A DNA stretch of 30,580 nt, taken from contig JAWKVD010000033.1 in assembly GCA_041398225.1 (NCBI GenBank), positions 1-30,580 on the forward strand, given 5' to 3'. Shown in pieces: positions 7,579 through 14,760 of this stretch. Position 1 is the first letter of the stretch. Every line of letters starts with the position of its first letter. Both the position numbers and the translations under genes were made by a program. A model generated the notes under the pieces. It did no database searches. It was given only the letters and a program-made list of their open reading frames with translations, and was not told the DNA's origin. Source of the stretch: JAWKVD01 sp041398225 (lineage in GTDB: Bacteria; Pseudomonadota; Alphaproteobacteria; Caulobacterales; Hyphomonadaceae).

Positions 7579-7902
7579 TTAGCTGTCCATCCCAAGCGGG
7601 TTCACGTTGCACTTGTTGGCGGCGGCCATCATCACGCCGATGGCGCTGAACTGCTTCTCCATCGACAGGTCGCTGCGGATCTTCTCCGCCTCTTCTTTCT
7701 TGCCCTGCGAATCGAGCACGATCGACCGATACAGGTCCTTGTCGAGATTCTTCTTCATCTCACCGATGAAGCACTCGCAATCCTTTTTGGGCGTGCCTTC
7801 ATCGACGCAGCTCTTCACCAGAACCGCCGTGTCGCCACCGCCGCTACAAGCCGTCGCCAGCAACATCGCGCCGGCCGCAGCAAAAATCCCCATCCGCATC
7901 AT
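7579..7902 (-). CDS. Small cysteine-containing lipoprotein (unknown function)
   Basis: The protein has 107 residues. Its signal sequence (MGIFAAAGAMLLATAC) ends in a lipobox-like ATAC, with the lipidated cysteine followed by SGGGD, so it is probably anchored to a membrane facing the periplasm. The mature part is helical and charged. It carries CVDEGTPKKDCEC, then a late cysteine in AANKC. The same C-x9-CEC pattern followed by a last cysteine recurs in the gene just upstream at 8072-8392, so the two look like diverged tandem copies. I chose ATG 7902 because GGAGG lies seven bases upstream; an ATG one codon later is equally possible. I do not recognise a named family. Confidence 0.75.
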   Translation of the reverse strand: MMRMGIFAAAGAMLLATACSGGGDTAVLVKSCVDEGTPKKDCECFIGEMKKNLDKDLYRSIVLDSQGKKEEAEKIRSDLSMEKQFSAIGVMMAAANKCNVNPLGMDS

Positions 7903-8071
7903 GAACAAACCTCCGGCCTGTCGCGCCCCGCGAGTCGTCGCGTTTGCCGGCCCCACTCGGGATAGTGAACGACCCGCCCTGAAAACAAAAGTGGATTCGA
8001 GGTTGGAATTCTCGCGGAGGGGACATTCGCGCCCGCTATGCCCTAGCGGCACACGTCGCCAAACCTGCAGC

Positions 8072-8392
8072 TCAGTACTCGGAAAGATTGCACGCCTGTT
8101 TGGCGGACTGAACGAAGGTTGAAACCGAGCTTTTCTGCGCGGCCGTCAACGTCGAATACGCGGCCTCCATCTCGGCAATTCGCCCATCGGCGCCCAAGGC
8201 CATCGCCTCAAGGACCGCCGGCTCCAGCGATTCGCCCGCCATGTTCGCCATGCACTCGCACGCTGCGGACGTGTTTCCGTCCCGCAGGCACCCCGCGACC
8301 AGAGCGGACTTGCGCTCCGTCGTTTCGTCAACGCACCCGCCCAGAACGAGCCCGAATACGAGCACCGCGCCCAAGACTTGACCTCGGTTCAT
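8072..8392 (-). CDS. Small cysteine-containing lipoprotein, paralogue of its neighbour
   Basis: The protein has 106 residues with a clear lipoprotein signal: MNRGQ, a hydrophobic stretch, then VLGGC, a good lipobox. The mature part has CLRDGNTSAACECM, a helical Ala/Glu-rich middle and a final cysteine in KQACNLSEY. This C-x9-CEC...C layout matches the 7579-7902 protein, though overall identity is low. AGGGA lies six bases before ATG 8392. The two genes are 169 bases apart on the same strand. The upstream side is divergent from hemF, with about 140 bases between. The paired cysteines suggest disulfides in the periplasm; the role is unknown. Confidence 0.75.
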   Translation of the reverse strand: MNRGQVLGAVLVFGLVLGGCVDETTERKSALVAGCLRDGNTSAACECMANMAGESLEPAVLEAMALGADGRIAEMEAAYSTLTAAQKSSVSTFVQSAKQACNLSEY

Positions 8393-8532
8393 ACAAGTCC
8401 CTGCACTTCCCCCGCGGCCGACAGCCCGCTGACCGCAATCATACCCTCGCGGGTCGATCCGCGCCAAGCGGAAGCGCCGCCGGTTCGGCGGGCGGTTCTG
8501 GACGCCGGTTTCTGCTCTGATAATCAGTCACC

Positions 8533-9438
8533 ATGACCCAGACCGACGCGCCGATCCCCGACGACCTCCTGAACACGCGCAAGGAGCGCGCCCACGCTTG
8601 GTTCTCCGAGTTGCAGGCGGACATCATCGCCCGGTTCGAGGCGCTCGAGGATGAGGCCACGCCGCCGCTCTATTCTGGTCCCGCGGGACGCTTCGAGCGC
8701 ACAGCCTGGACGCGCGGCGACGGATCGGAGGATCTGGGCGGCGGGACCATGGCAGTCATGCGTGGCCGCCTGTTCGAGAAAGTCGGCGTCCACGTTTCCT
8801 GCGTCTACGGGGCCTTCGCCCCTGAATTCGCGAAGACCATCCCCGGAGCCGACAAATCGGGCGGCCGCTTCTGGGCGAGCGGCATCTCCCTGATCGCGCA
8901 CATGCACAACCCGCGTGTTCCTGCCGTGCACATGAACACGCGAATGCTCGTAACCTCCGACAGCTGGTTTGGCGGCGGCGCCGATCTCACCCCGCTGCTC
9001 GAAACCCAGCGTCAGCCGGACTTCCCCGATGCGGTCGATTTCCATGCTGCGATGAAGTCAGCGTGCGATGGGCATGCCGGCGCAGACTACGAAGCCATGC
9101 GTAAGCACTGCGACGAGTACTTCTACCTGCCGCACCGGCACGAACCACGCGGGATCGGCGGCATCTTCTACGACCGCTACAACACCGGCGACTGGGAGGC
9201 GGACTTCGCCTTCACCCAGTCGGTGGGCCGCGCTTTCGCGGACATCTACCCGCAGCTTGTACGCCGCCGCTTGCCTGAATCATGGAGCGAGGCGGAGCGC
9301 GAGGAACAGCTTATCCGTCGCGGTCGCTACGTGGAGTTCAACCTCCTATACGATCGCGGCACCACATTCGGCCTGAAAACCGGCGGAAACGTCGCGAGCA
9401 TCCTCTCATCCATGCCGCCAGTCGTGAAATGGCCATAG
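8533..9438 (+). CDS. hemF: Oxygen-dependent coproporphyrinogen III oxidase
   Basis: HemF converts coproporphyrinogen III to protoporphyrinogen IX with molecular oxygen in haem synthesis, in the cytoplasm. The 301-residue protein is full length. Landmarks are GGGTMAVMRG (69-78), FWASGISLIAHMHNP with two histidines (123 and 125), VHMNTR, WFGGGADLTP (145-154), the HRHEPRGIGGIFYD stretch (201-214) and the C-terminal SILSSMPPVVKWP signature. The oxygen-dependent form implies aerobic growth. The start has no strong Shine-Dalgarno sequence. It is followed 54 bases later by tspO on the same strand, a fitting neighbour because TspO proteins bind porphyrins. Intact. Confidence 0.97.
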   Translation: MTQTDAPIPDDLLNTRKERAHAWFSELQADIIARFEALEDEATPPLYSGPAGRFERTAWTRGDGSEDLGGGTMAVMRGRLFEKVGVHVSCVYGAFAPEFAKTIPGADKSGGRFWASGISLIAHMHNPRVPAVHMNTRMLVTSDSWFGGGADLTPLLETQRQPDFPDAVDFHAAMKSACDGHAGADYEAMRKHCDEYFYLPHRHEPRGIGGIFYDRYNTGDWEADFAFTQSVGRAFADIYPQLVRRRLPESWSEAEREEQLIRRGRYVEFNLLYDRGTTFGLKTGGNVASILSSMPPVVKWP

Positions 9439-9492
9439 GGGTGAAGTCGTCCAGCGAGTGAACCGAACGGCGACGCCTGCCGTAGTTAGCGC

Positions 9493-9999
9493 ATGACCGC
9501 GACAAGCCCGCCGACCTCGCGCCAACTTCCGCCGGCCGCCATGTACACGGCGTTCGCCGCGCTGACCCTTGCAGTGGCGGCTCTTGGTGCAACCGTGTCG
9601 GGCGGCGAGTCCGACCCTTGGTACGCCGCGCTGGACAAGGCGCCCGGAACGCCGCCCGGCTGGGTTTTCGGGGTGGTCTGGCCAATCCTCTACGCTCTCA
9701 TGGCGATCAGCGCCTGTCTGGCGTGGCGCGCTGCAAGCCCCCGCGAGCGCGCAAGCGTCATCGCGATATACGTGGCCCAGCTCTTCGTGAATCTCGCGTG
9801 GAGCTGCCTTTTCTTCGGCCTGCACCAACCGGCGACGGCGTTCGCCGATATCGCGGTTCTGCTCAGCCTGACGATCTGGATGGCGTATGCATTCGGGGCG
9901 CACAGCAGGATCGCCGGCCTCTTGCAGGTCCCCTACATCCTTTGGCTCTGCTTCGCTGGATATCTAAACGCCTGGATCGTTTTCACCGGACAATCCTGA
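9493..9999 (+). CDS. tspO: TspO/MBR (CrtK) family membrane protein
   Basis: TspO proteins are five-helix inner- or outer-membrane proteins that bind porphyrins and cholesterol-like ligands and, in Rhodobacter, modulate tetrapyrrole-linked gene expression. The 168-residue protein has the family core: WYAALDKAPGTPPGWVFGVVWP (about 43-64) with the conserved Pro-Pro-Gly-Trp and Trp-Pro. It also has NLAWSCLFFG at about 99-108 and the last helix PYILWLCFAGYLN. A short Thr/Pro-rich tail precedes the first helix, so translation may begin at the internal Met17 instead. It follows hemF. Its stop lies three bases from the convergent CCA gene, leaving no room for a normal terminator. Confidence 0.93.
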   Translation: MTATSPPTSRQLPPAAMYTAFAALTLAVAALGATVSGGESDPWYAALDKAPGTPPGWVFGVVWPILYALMAISACLAWRAASPRERASVIAIYVAQLFVNLAWSCLFFGLHQPATAFADIAVLLSLTIWMAYAFGAHSRIAGLLQVPYILWLCFAGYLNAWIVFTGQS

Positions 10000-10002
10000 G
10001 CG

Positions 10003-11241
10003 CTATTGATCGCCCTCGCCTGCGATCTCTTCCAGCCTTGCAACAAGCGTATCGCGGCTCAGTTCAAAGTCCGAGGCGATCCATTCCGCCTCCACCTGTT
10101 CCATGGCATCGCCAATGTCGGGTCCTGATTTTACTCCGGCCTGCAAAGCGTCATTCCCCGACACGGGCAATTCGGGCGGCGACCAGGAATCCGCGAAGTC
10201 CAAAAGCTTCATCCAGCCTTTCGCCTCTCCTTCTCCTGTCGCCCACCGAAGAAGCACCCGGTCGCGAAACAACTGCCCCCCAAGAATGTAGATGGCCTGC
10301 CTCACCTCCCGTTTTGTCATGTCGCTCGCGAGACCGGGATCGCCGCCAGACGCGCGTAACATCCGCCGTCTTTCTTCGTTCGAAACCTTATGCCCAAGGA
10401 CGAACGCAAAAACCGCAGCAGGGTCCCCCTCAAACAACGCAGTCAGGCGCAATAACGGGTCCGCCTCCGCCTCGATCTTGCGCTCGATCGCCAGCAGCGC
10501 CGGAAGCGCTCCCTGCGTATCGCGCTCATGGAAGACCTCACCGAACACGCCGCATGCAATCATGGCGTCCAGGCTCGGGCTCGGATCTGGCGCCTTCAGG
10601 AGTTTCTTCGTCTCCATCCAGATCCGTTCGACCGAAATTCGCCCCAGGCCTTCACGCAGCTTCCCGCAAGCCGCCAGGGCCTCCTCGTTGGGCTCTCCAC
10701 GTCCATACCAGGCATAGAAGCGGAAGAACCGCAGAATGCGTAGATAGTCCTCGCGAATGCGCGTCTCGGGATCGCCCACAAAAGCAATCCGCCGTGCGGC
10801 AAGATCGTCCAATCCTCCGCCAACCAGATCAAACAGCTCCCCGTCCGGCGCGGCGTAGAGCGCATTGACCCGGAAGTCGCGGCGCGCGGCGTCCTCAGCC
10901 CAATCTTCTGTATAGGCGACCACGGCCCGACGACCGTCCGTCTCGACATCGCGACGCAACGTCGTGATCTCGAACGGGTGATGATCCACCACCACCGTGA
11001 TGGTTCCATGTTCGATGCCGGTGGGATGCACGGCGAAACCGGCGGCGCCCAAGACGTCGCTCGCTCTCTCGGGCGTCAACTGGGTGGCGATGTCGATGTC
11101 GGACACCGGCTCGCCAAGCAGAGCATTGCGCACGCACCCGCCGACAAATCGGGCGCACCCCGGCCGCTCCGCCTCCAACGCCGCCAACAGACGACGCGTA
11201 GGCTCGGCTGTCATCCAGGGTTGCGGGTCCAGCCTCGCCAT
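10003..11241 (-). CDS. cca: CCA tRNA nucleotidyltransferase (class II; poly(A) polymerase family)
   Basis: This enzyme adds or repairs the 3' CCA end of tRNAs. The 412-residue protein has the nucleotidyltransferase core: FVGGCVRNALLG with the GGxVR site at 34-38, then the metal-binding DID (Asp48, Asp50). It is followed by RRDFRVNAL (120-128), which in this family helps select the ribose and base. The helical neck and body begin with REDYLRILRFFRFYAWYG. These motifs are shared with poly(A) polymerases, so the activity is inferred from the usual alphaproteobacterial assignment. The start overlaps the stop of the DUF6111 gene in an ATGA, which suggests coupled translation. It is the last gene of a four-gene operon. 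Confidence 0.94.
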   Translation of the reverse strand: MARLDPQPWMTAEPTRRLLAALEAERPGCARFVGGCVRNALLGEPVSDIDIATQLTPERASDVLGAAGFAVHPTGIEHGTITVVVDHHPFEITTLRRDVETDGRRAVVAYTEDWAEDAARRDFRVNALYAAPDGELFDLVGGGLDDLAARRIAFVGDPETRIREDYLRILRFFRFYAWYGRGEPNEEALAACGKLREGLGRISVERIWMETKKLLKAPDPSPSLDAMIACGVFGEVFHERDTQGALPALLAIERKIEAEADPLLRLTALFEGDPAAVFAFVLGHKVSNEERRRMLRASGGDPGLASDMTKREVRQAIYILGGQLFRDRVLLRWATGEGEAKGWMKLLDFADSWSPPELPVSGNDALQAGVKSGPDIGDAMEQVEAEWIASDFELSRDTLVARLEEIAGEGDQ

Positions 11242-11579
11242 CAGCGTACGGTCTCATCGCGCGGCGCGACCGGTTGCTGCTCCGGGCTCTCGACCGTTCC
11301 GGTTTCAGGCACCGTCACCTCGTCGCAAGGGATCCGCTTTGCAGGGATGGTCTCTCCGTTCTCGTAGCGGGCCGCCTGAAAACACTTGCCGTCATCGCTC
11401 GGCGCCAACAGCGGCGTCACGATTAGCGCGGCCACAGCGAGAACCGTTCCCACAATCACCAGCATGGTGATCGGCCAACGGTCCCTGACCGACAGCTCAC
11501 GAGACGCGCTGCGATAGATGAAAAAGATCAGGAATGGCGTCAGGAAGAGCGCCAGCTCCAGCAGAATTCTTTTCACCAT
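11241..11579 (-). CDS. DUF6111 family membrane protein
   Basis: A 112-residue protein with two hydrophobic helices (LLELALFLTPFLIFFIYRSA and PITMLVIVGTVLAVAALIVTPLL) and a polar C-terminal third containing CFQAARYENGETIPAKRIPCDE. The basic MVKR start and the positive stretch between helices favour a cytoplasmic loop. Small proteins of this type are placed between a Nudix hydrolase and the CCA enzyme in many Alphaproteobacteria, and the same arrangement is seen here. It begins four bases after the Nudix stop and shares ATGA with the CCA start. Two cysteines lie in the polar tail. The function is unknown. Confidence 0.82.
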   Translation of the reverse strand: MVKRILLELALFLTPFLIFFIYRSASRELSVRDRWPITMLVIVGTVLAVAALIVTPLLAPSDDGKCFQAARYENGETIPAKRIPCDEVTVPETGTVESPEQQPVAPRDETVR

Positions 11580-11583
11580 GAGA

Positions 11584-12225
11584 TCAGGGTCCGTCTGGCT
11601 CGGTGTAGAGACGCAAATACAGCGACCGGATCATGCCCGCTGTCGCGCCCCAAATGTACCGACCGTTGTGGGGCATTGCGTACCATGCACGCAAGACTCC
11701 GTTCCTCACGGCTTCGTGCCGTTCATGGTTGTCCGGATTCATCAAAAAGGAGAGCGGCGTCTCGAAAACGTCTGCGACCTCGTAGGGCTCTGGTCGTGGA
11801 ACGAAATCTGGCGGCAAGACGGCGACAAACAACGAAACCAGATAGTTTGTCGTGGTGAGATACGGATCGCCCTGCCCAAGAAGCTCCAGGTCTCCGGAAT
11901 CCACCCCCACTTCTTCGTGCGCTTCCCGCAACGCGGCGGCCAGAGGAGAGGCGTCCGCCAGGTCAACGCGGCCGCCCGGAAAAGCGACCTGACCGGGATG
12001 CTGGGCCATCGTCTCCGGACGCAACGTCAGCAGAACGCCAAAATCATCGTCTCGCTCCTGCAGGCCCATCAGAACAGCCGCGGCCCGCGGCCGGGCTTCG
12101 GGAACCGGCTTCCAGTGAGGATTAAGATCAAAGTCGGAAGCCCCGTTCGCTGGAAAAACGTGGTCCAACGGCGCAAGGCGCGACCGGGCACGTTCCAGAA
12201 AGTCCGCTCGCGTCGTATAGGCCAT
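11584..12225 (-). CDS. Nudix hydrolase, CoA pyrophosphatase type
   Basis: Enzymes of this group split CoA and related pyrophosphates. The 213-residue protein has the UPF0035-type signature LLTLRPETMAQHPGQVAFPGGRVD, followed directly by the Nudix box. That box runs from Gly85 through REAHEEVGV (100-108), with Asp91 in place of the first Glu, as is usual in this subgroup. The metal-binding Glu residues 101, 104 and 105 are present. I chose ATG 12225 because it lies eight bases after the DUF1285 stop; an open frame extends to 12312 but would overlap DUF1285 by 79 bases. It sits inside the DUF1285-Nudix-DUF6111-CCA operon. The exact substrate is not proven. Confidence 0.9.
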   Translation of the reverse strand: MAYTTRADFLERARSRLAPLDHVFPANGASDFDLNPHWKPVPEARPRAAAVLMGLQERDDDFGVLLTLRPETMAQHPGQVAFPGGRVDLADASPLAAALREAHEEVGVDSGDLELLGQGDPYLTTTNYLVSLFVAVLPPDFVPRPEPYEVADVFETPLSFLMNPDNHERHEAVRNGVLRAWYAMPHNGRYIWGATAGMIRSLYLRLYTEPDGP

Positions 12226-12233
12226 ACCGCCGC

Positions 12234-12818
12234 TCAGGATATCGATCCAAGGGAGTAGGTCTCCCCCATCGACCGCACCCGCATGCGGCCGTCCGGCGAC
12301 TCCTCCGCCCACGACACCAACTCATACCAAGCCGGGCGGCACAATCTTGCCTCCAGGCCGCCGCGTACGGTCACATACGCGCCCGGCTCGCCGGAATCCT
12401 CGTCCACACGCACCTCCAGCGGATGATCGGGCCCGATCACCACCACATCGCCGACATTGGTCGTGACAACCAGCGAAGCGCCGGAATCCGCCTCTGTCCG
12501 GTCCACGCGCGTGACGATGAACGGAGCGTCGTGGACCTTCACCACCACTTTTTCGTGAGGGGTCACCAGGTAGAAACCGTCCGCATCCCGTCTCAATATC
12601 GTCGAAAATAGACGGACAAGCTTCTCGCGGGTGAACCGGACGCCGTTCTGCCGCCAGACGCCGTCCTTGAGGATTTCGAGCCCAATGTCCCCGCAATGCT
12701 CGGGATTCCACATATGCACAGGAGGCGCAGGACGGGGCTTTTCCAAACCCGCCTCTGACTGCAAGGTGGCGATGAGCGCTTGGAGACCTTCGGCCTCCCG
12801 GCTCTGCGGTTGAGACAT
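12234..12818 (-). CDS. DUF1285 domain-containing protein
   Basis: A 194-residue soluble protein. The DUF1285 region is clear: VHMWNPEHCGDIGLEILKDG, then a Trp-rich turn (VWRQNGVRFTREKLVRLFS), LRRDADGFYLVTPHEKVVV and DAPFIV. The C-terminal half is beta-rich. The conserved LVTPxEK and DAPF motifs mark the family. I start at ATG 12818, with GGAG seven bases upstream; ATG 12851 (MSGGDSELEPP) is a second possibility and would leave only 15 bases to the divergent moxR gene. The open frame continues to 13790 but that part is antisense to moxR. It is the first gene of the operon leading to CCA. No biochemical role is known to me. Confidence 0.85.
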   Translation of the reverse strand: MSQPQSREAEGLQALIATLQSEAGLEKPRPAPPVHMWNPEHCGDIGLEILKDGVWRQNGVRFTREKLVRLFSTILRRDADGFYLVTPHEKVVVKVHDAPFIVTRVDRTEADSGASLVVTTNVGDVVVIGPDHPLEVRVDEDSGEPGAYVTVRGGLEARLCRPAWYELVSWAEESPDGRMRVRSMGETYSLGSIS

Positions 12819-12866
12819 TGGCGGCTCCAGTTCGGAATCGCCTCCAGACATAGGTAAAAGGTCCCC

Positions 12867-13874
12867 ATGAGTGAAGCCGCCGCCATCTCCTCCACGGACG
12901 ATCCGGAGATCGTGAAGCAGGCGGATGCGGCCGTCGAGGCGCTCAGCAAGGTCCGGTCCGAGATCGGAAAGGCGGTCTTCGGACAGGATCGCGTCGTCGA
13001 GCTGACCCTGTCCGCCATTCTGGCTGGCGGCCATGCGCTGCTGATCGGCGCGCCGGGCCTGGCAAAAACCCGCCTCGTGGAGACGTCCGCCCGTGCGCTC
13101 GGTCTGGAATGGGGCCGGGTCCAGTTCACCCCCGACCTGATGCCGGGCGACATCCTCGGTTCGGAAATCCTGGATGAGACCGAAACCGGTCGATCCTTCC
13201 GCTTCGTGAAGGGACCGATCTTCACCAGCCTGCTGATGGCCGACGAGATCAACCGCGCAAGCCCGCGCACGCAATCGGCGTTGCTGCAGGCCATGCAGGA
13301 GCGGCACGTCACCATCGCCGGCGCCAGCTATGACCTGCCCAAACCCTTCCACGTTCTGGCGACCCAGAACCCGATCGAGCAGGAAGGCACCTACCCGCTT
13401 CCGGAAGCGCAACTCGACCGCTTCCTTCTGCGCATCAACGTCGACTATCCGGACGCCGAAACCGAGCGGCGCATCCTCGTCGAAACAACCGGCACCAAGG
13501 ACCAGATCGTGCAGCCCGTGCTCGATCCGGAAAAACTGATCGCCATCCAGACCCTGGTGCGGCGCATGCCCGTTCCTGAAACAGTGCTCGCCGCCATCAT
13601 CAAGCTGGTCCGGTCGGCCCGTCCGGAACAATCCGATCACGCTGAAGTCCGCAAGCGCGTCGAATGGGGACCCAGCCCGCGCGCGGGTCAGGCGCTGATG
13701 CTCGCCGCCCGCGCCCGCGCCCTCCTTCGCGGCCGCCTCGCGCCGTCGCTCGACGATGTGCAGGCGCTGGCCGAGCCCGCCCTCGGACACCGTATGGCGC
13801 TCGCCTACGACCCCACCGGAACCGGCGCGCCCCTGTCAGCGCTGATCTCAGAACTCGTCACGCAAGCCGGCTAA
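12867..13874 (+). CDS. MoxR-family AAA+ ATPase
   Basis: MoxR ATPases are AAA+ chaperones that remodel or activate proteins carrying von Willebrand factor A (VWA) domains. The 335-residue protein has Walker A GAPGLAKT (61-68) and Walker B LLMADE (122-127) followed by INRASPRTQSALLQAMQE. Sensor 1 is Asn168 in LATQNP, and the C-terminal lid carries the GPSPRAGQALM stretch. It leads a four-gene plus-strand cluster: a DUF58 gene starts 10 bases downstream, then a DUF4159 gene and a VWA gene. A MoxR next to DUF58 and VWA genes is the typical arrangement, so those proteins are the likely partners. The 48-base gap to the DUF1285 gene must hold both start signals. Confidence 0.95.
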   Translation: MSEAAAISSTDDPEIVKQADAAVEALSKVRSEIGKAVFGQDRVVELTLSAILAGGHALLIGAPGLAKTRLVETSARALGLEWGRVQFTPDLMPGDILGSEILDETETGRSFRFVKGPIFTSLLMADEINRASPRTQSALLQAMQERHVTIAGASYDLPKPFHVLATQNPIEQEGTYPLPEAQLDRFLLRINVDYPDAETERRILVETTGTKDQIVQPVLDPEKLIAIQTLVRRMPVPETVLAAIIKLVRSARPEQSDHAEVRKRVEWGPSPRAGQALMLAARARALLRGRLAPSLDDVQALAEPALGHRMALAYDPTGTGAPLSALISELVTQAG

Positions 13875-13884
13875 AGGCGAAGAA

Positions 13885-14760
13885 TTGTCCCCCGCGCCCC
13901 TCCCAGCGCTCAAGCAGGAAGCCGCCGCTCTTGCAGGACGGCTCGGTTCCCTGCGAACGCGCGCCCGCGCAGCCAGCGCGGCGCATCTCGGCTCTGCCAG
14001 TCGACGCCGCTCGGGAACCGGCGAGAACTTCTGGCAATACCGCCGCCACAACGCCGAAGACGGCGCACAGCGCGTCGACTGGCGGAAGTCGGCCCGGGAA
14101 GACCATCTCTATGTTCGCGAAACCGAACTCGAGACCTCCCGAACCTTCTTGTTCTGGGTCGATCCGTCTCCGGGTTTTGCGTGGAGCGGCGAAGCCAAAA
14201 CGCCAGAGAAGGCCGACCGGGCCCTGGTTATCTCCATGGCCCTCGCCGGGGCCTTGGCGCGTTCAGGCGAACGCTGCGGCGCTCTCGGCGGCGGACGACC
14301 GGCCGTCTCGGGCGGACGCGCTTCGTCCCGCGTCGGCGAAGACGTCCGTAACTTCGCGCCTGACGCCCCGTTTCCCAAGCCCCCGCGCGAACAGGCCGCG
14401 GTCGTCGTCGCCAGCGACTTCTACGAACCTCTCGAAACCTGGCGGGCCCGCCTCCAACCGCTGGCCGCGCGCTGCCGCGACGGCCTGCTGCTTCAGGTCA
14501 GCGATCCGGTTGAGGCGAGCTATCCCTTCACCGGCCGCGTGCGCTTCTTCCGTCCCGGCGTTGAGCGCGTTCGTCTGGTCGGCCGCTCGGAATCGCTCCG
14601 CGACGAATACCTCGAACGCTTCGAACGTCGCCGGCAGGAAGTCGTAGATCTGGCCGCGGAGTTCGGCTGGCGCGCGGTGTCTCACCTGACCTCGGAAGAT
14701 CCATCCACGCCGCTAGGATTGCTGGCGCACTATTTCGGCATGGAAGGCGCGCCCGCATGA
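13885..14760 (+). CDS. DUF58 domain-containing protein
   Basis: A 291-residue protein without a membrane helix. The DUF58 signature is present: RRRSGTGENFWQYRRHNAED followed by RVDWRKSAREDHLYVRETELE. A VWA-like fold follows, whose first metal-site strand reads FLFWVDPSPGFAW. The DxSxS motif is thus reduced to DPSPG, so metal binding is doubtful. The start is TTG 13885 with AAGG seven bases upstream, 10 bases after moxR. The stop overlaps the next gene in ATGA (14757-14760), which implies translational coupling. DUF58 proteins regularly accompany MoxR ATPases. It is presumably a soluble adaptor between the ATPase and the membrane proteins; this is inference. Confidence 0.88.
   Translation: MSPAPLPALKQEAAALAGRLGSLRTRARAASAAHLGSASRRRSGTGENFWQYRRHNAEDGAQRVDWRKSAREDHLYVRETELETSRTFLFWVDPSPGFAWSGEAKTPEKADRALVISMALAGALARSGERCGALGGGRPAVSGGRASSRVGEDVRNFAPDAPFPKPPREQAAVVVASDFYEPLETWRARLQPLAARCRDGLLLQVSDPVEASYPFTGRVRFFRPGVERVRLVGRSESLRDEYLERFERRRQEVVDLAAEFGWRAVSHLTSEDPSTPLGLLAHYFGMEGAPA

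Noticed and set aside
9618..10868. Plus-strand open frame across the end of tspO and opposite the CCA gene
   Set aside because: It overlaps two well-supported genes and reads as low-complexity Arg/Pro/Ser.
12819..13790. Long minus-strand extension upstream of the DUF1285 gene
   Set aside because: It is antisense to moxR, whose motifs are complete, and has no ribosome site or family resemblance. The DUF1285 homology starts at or near 12818.
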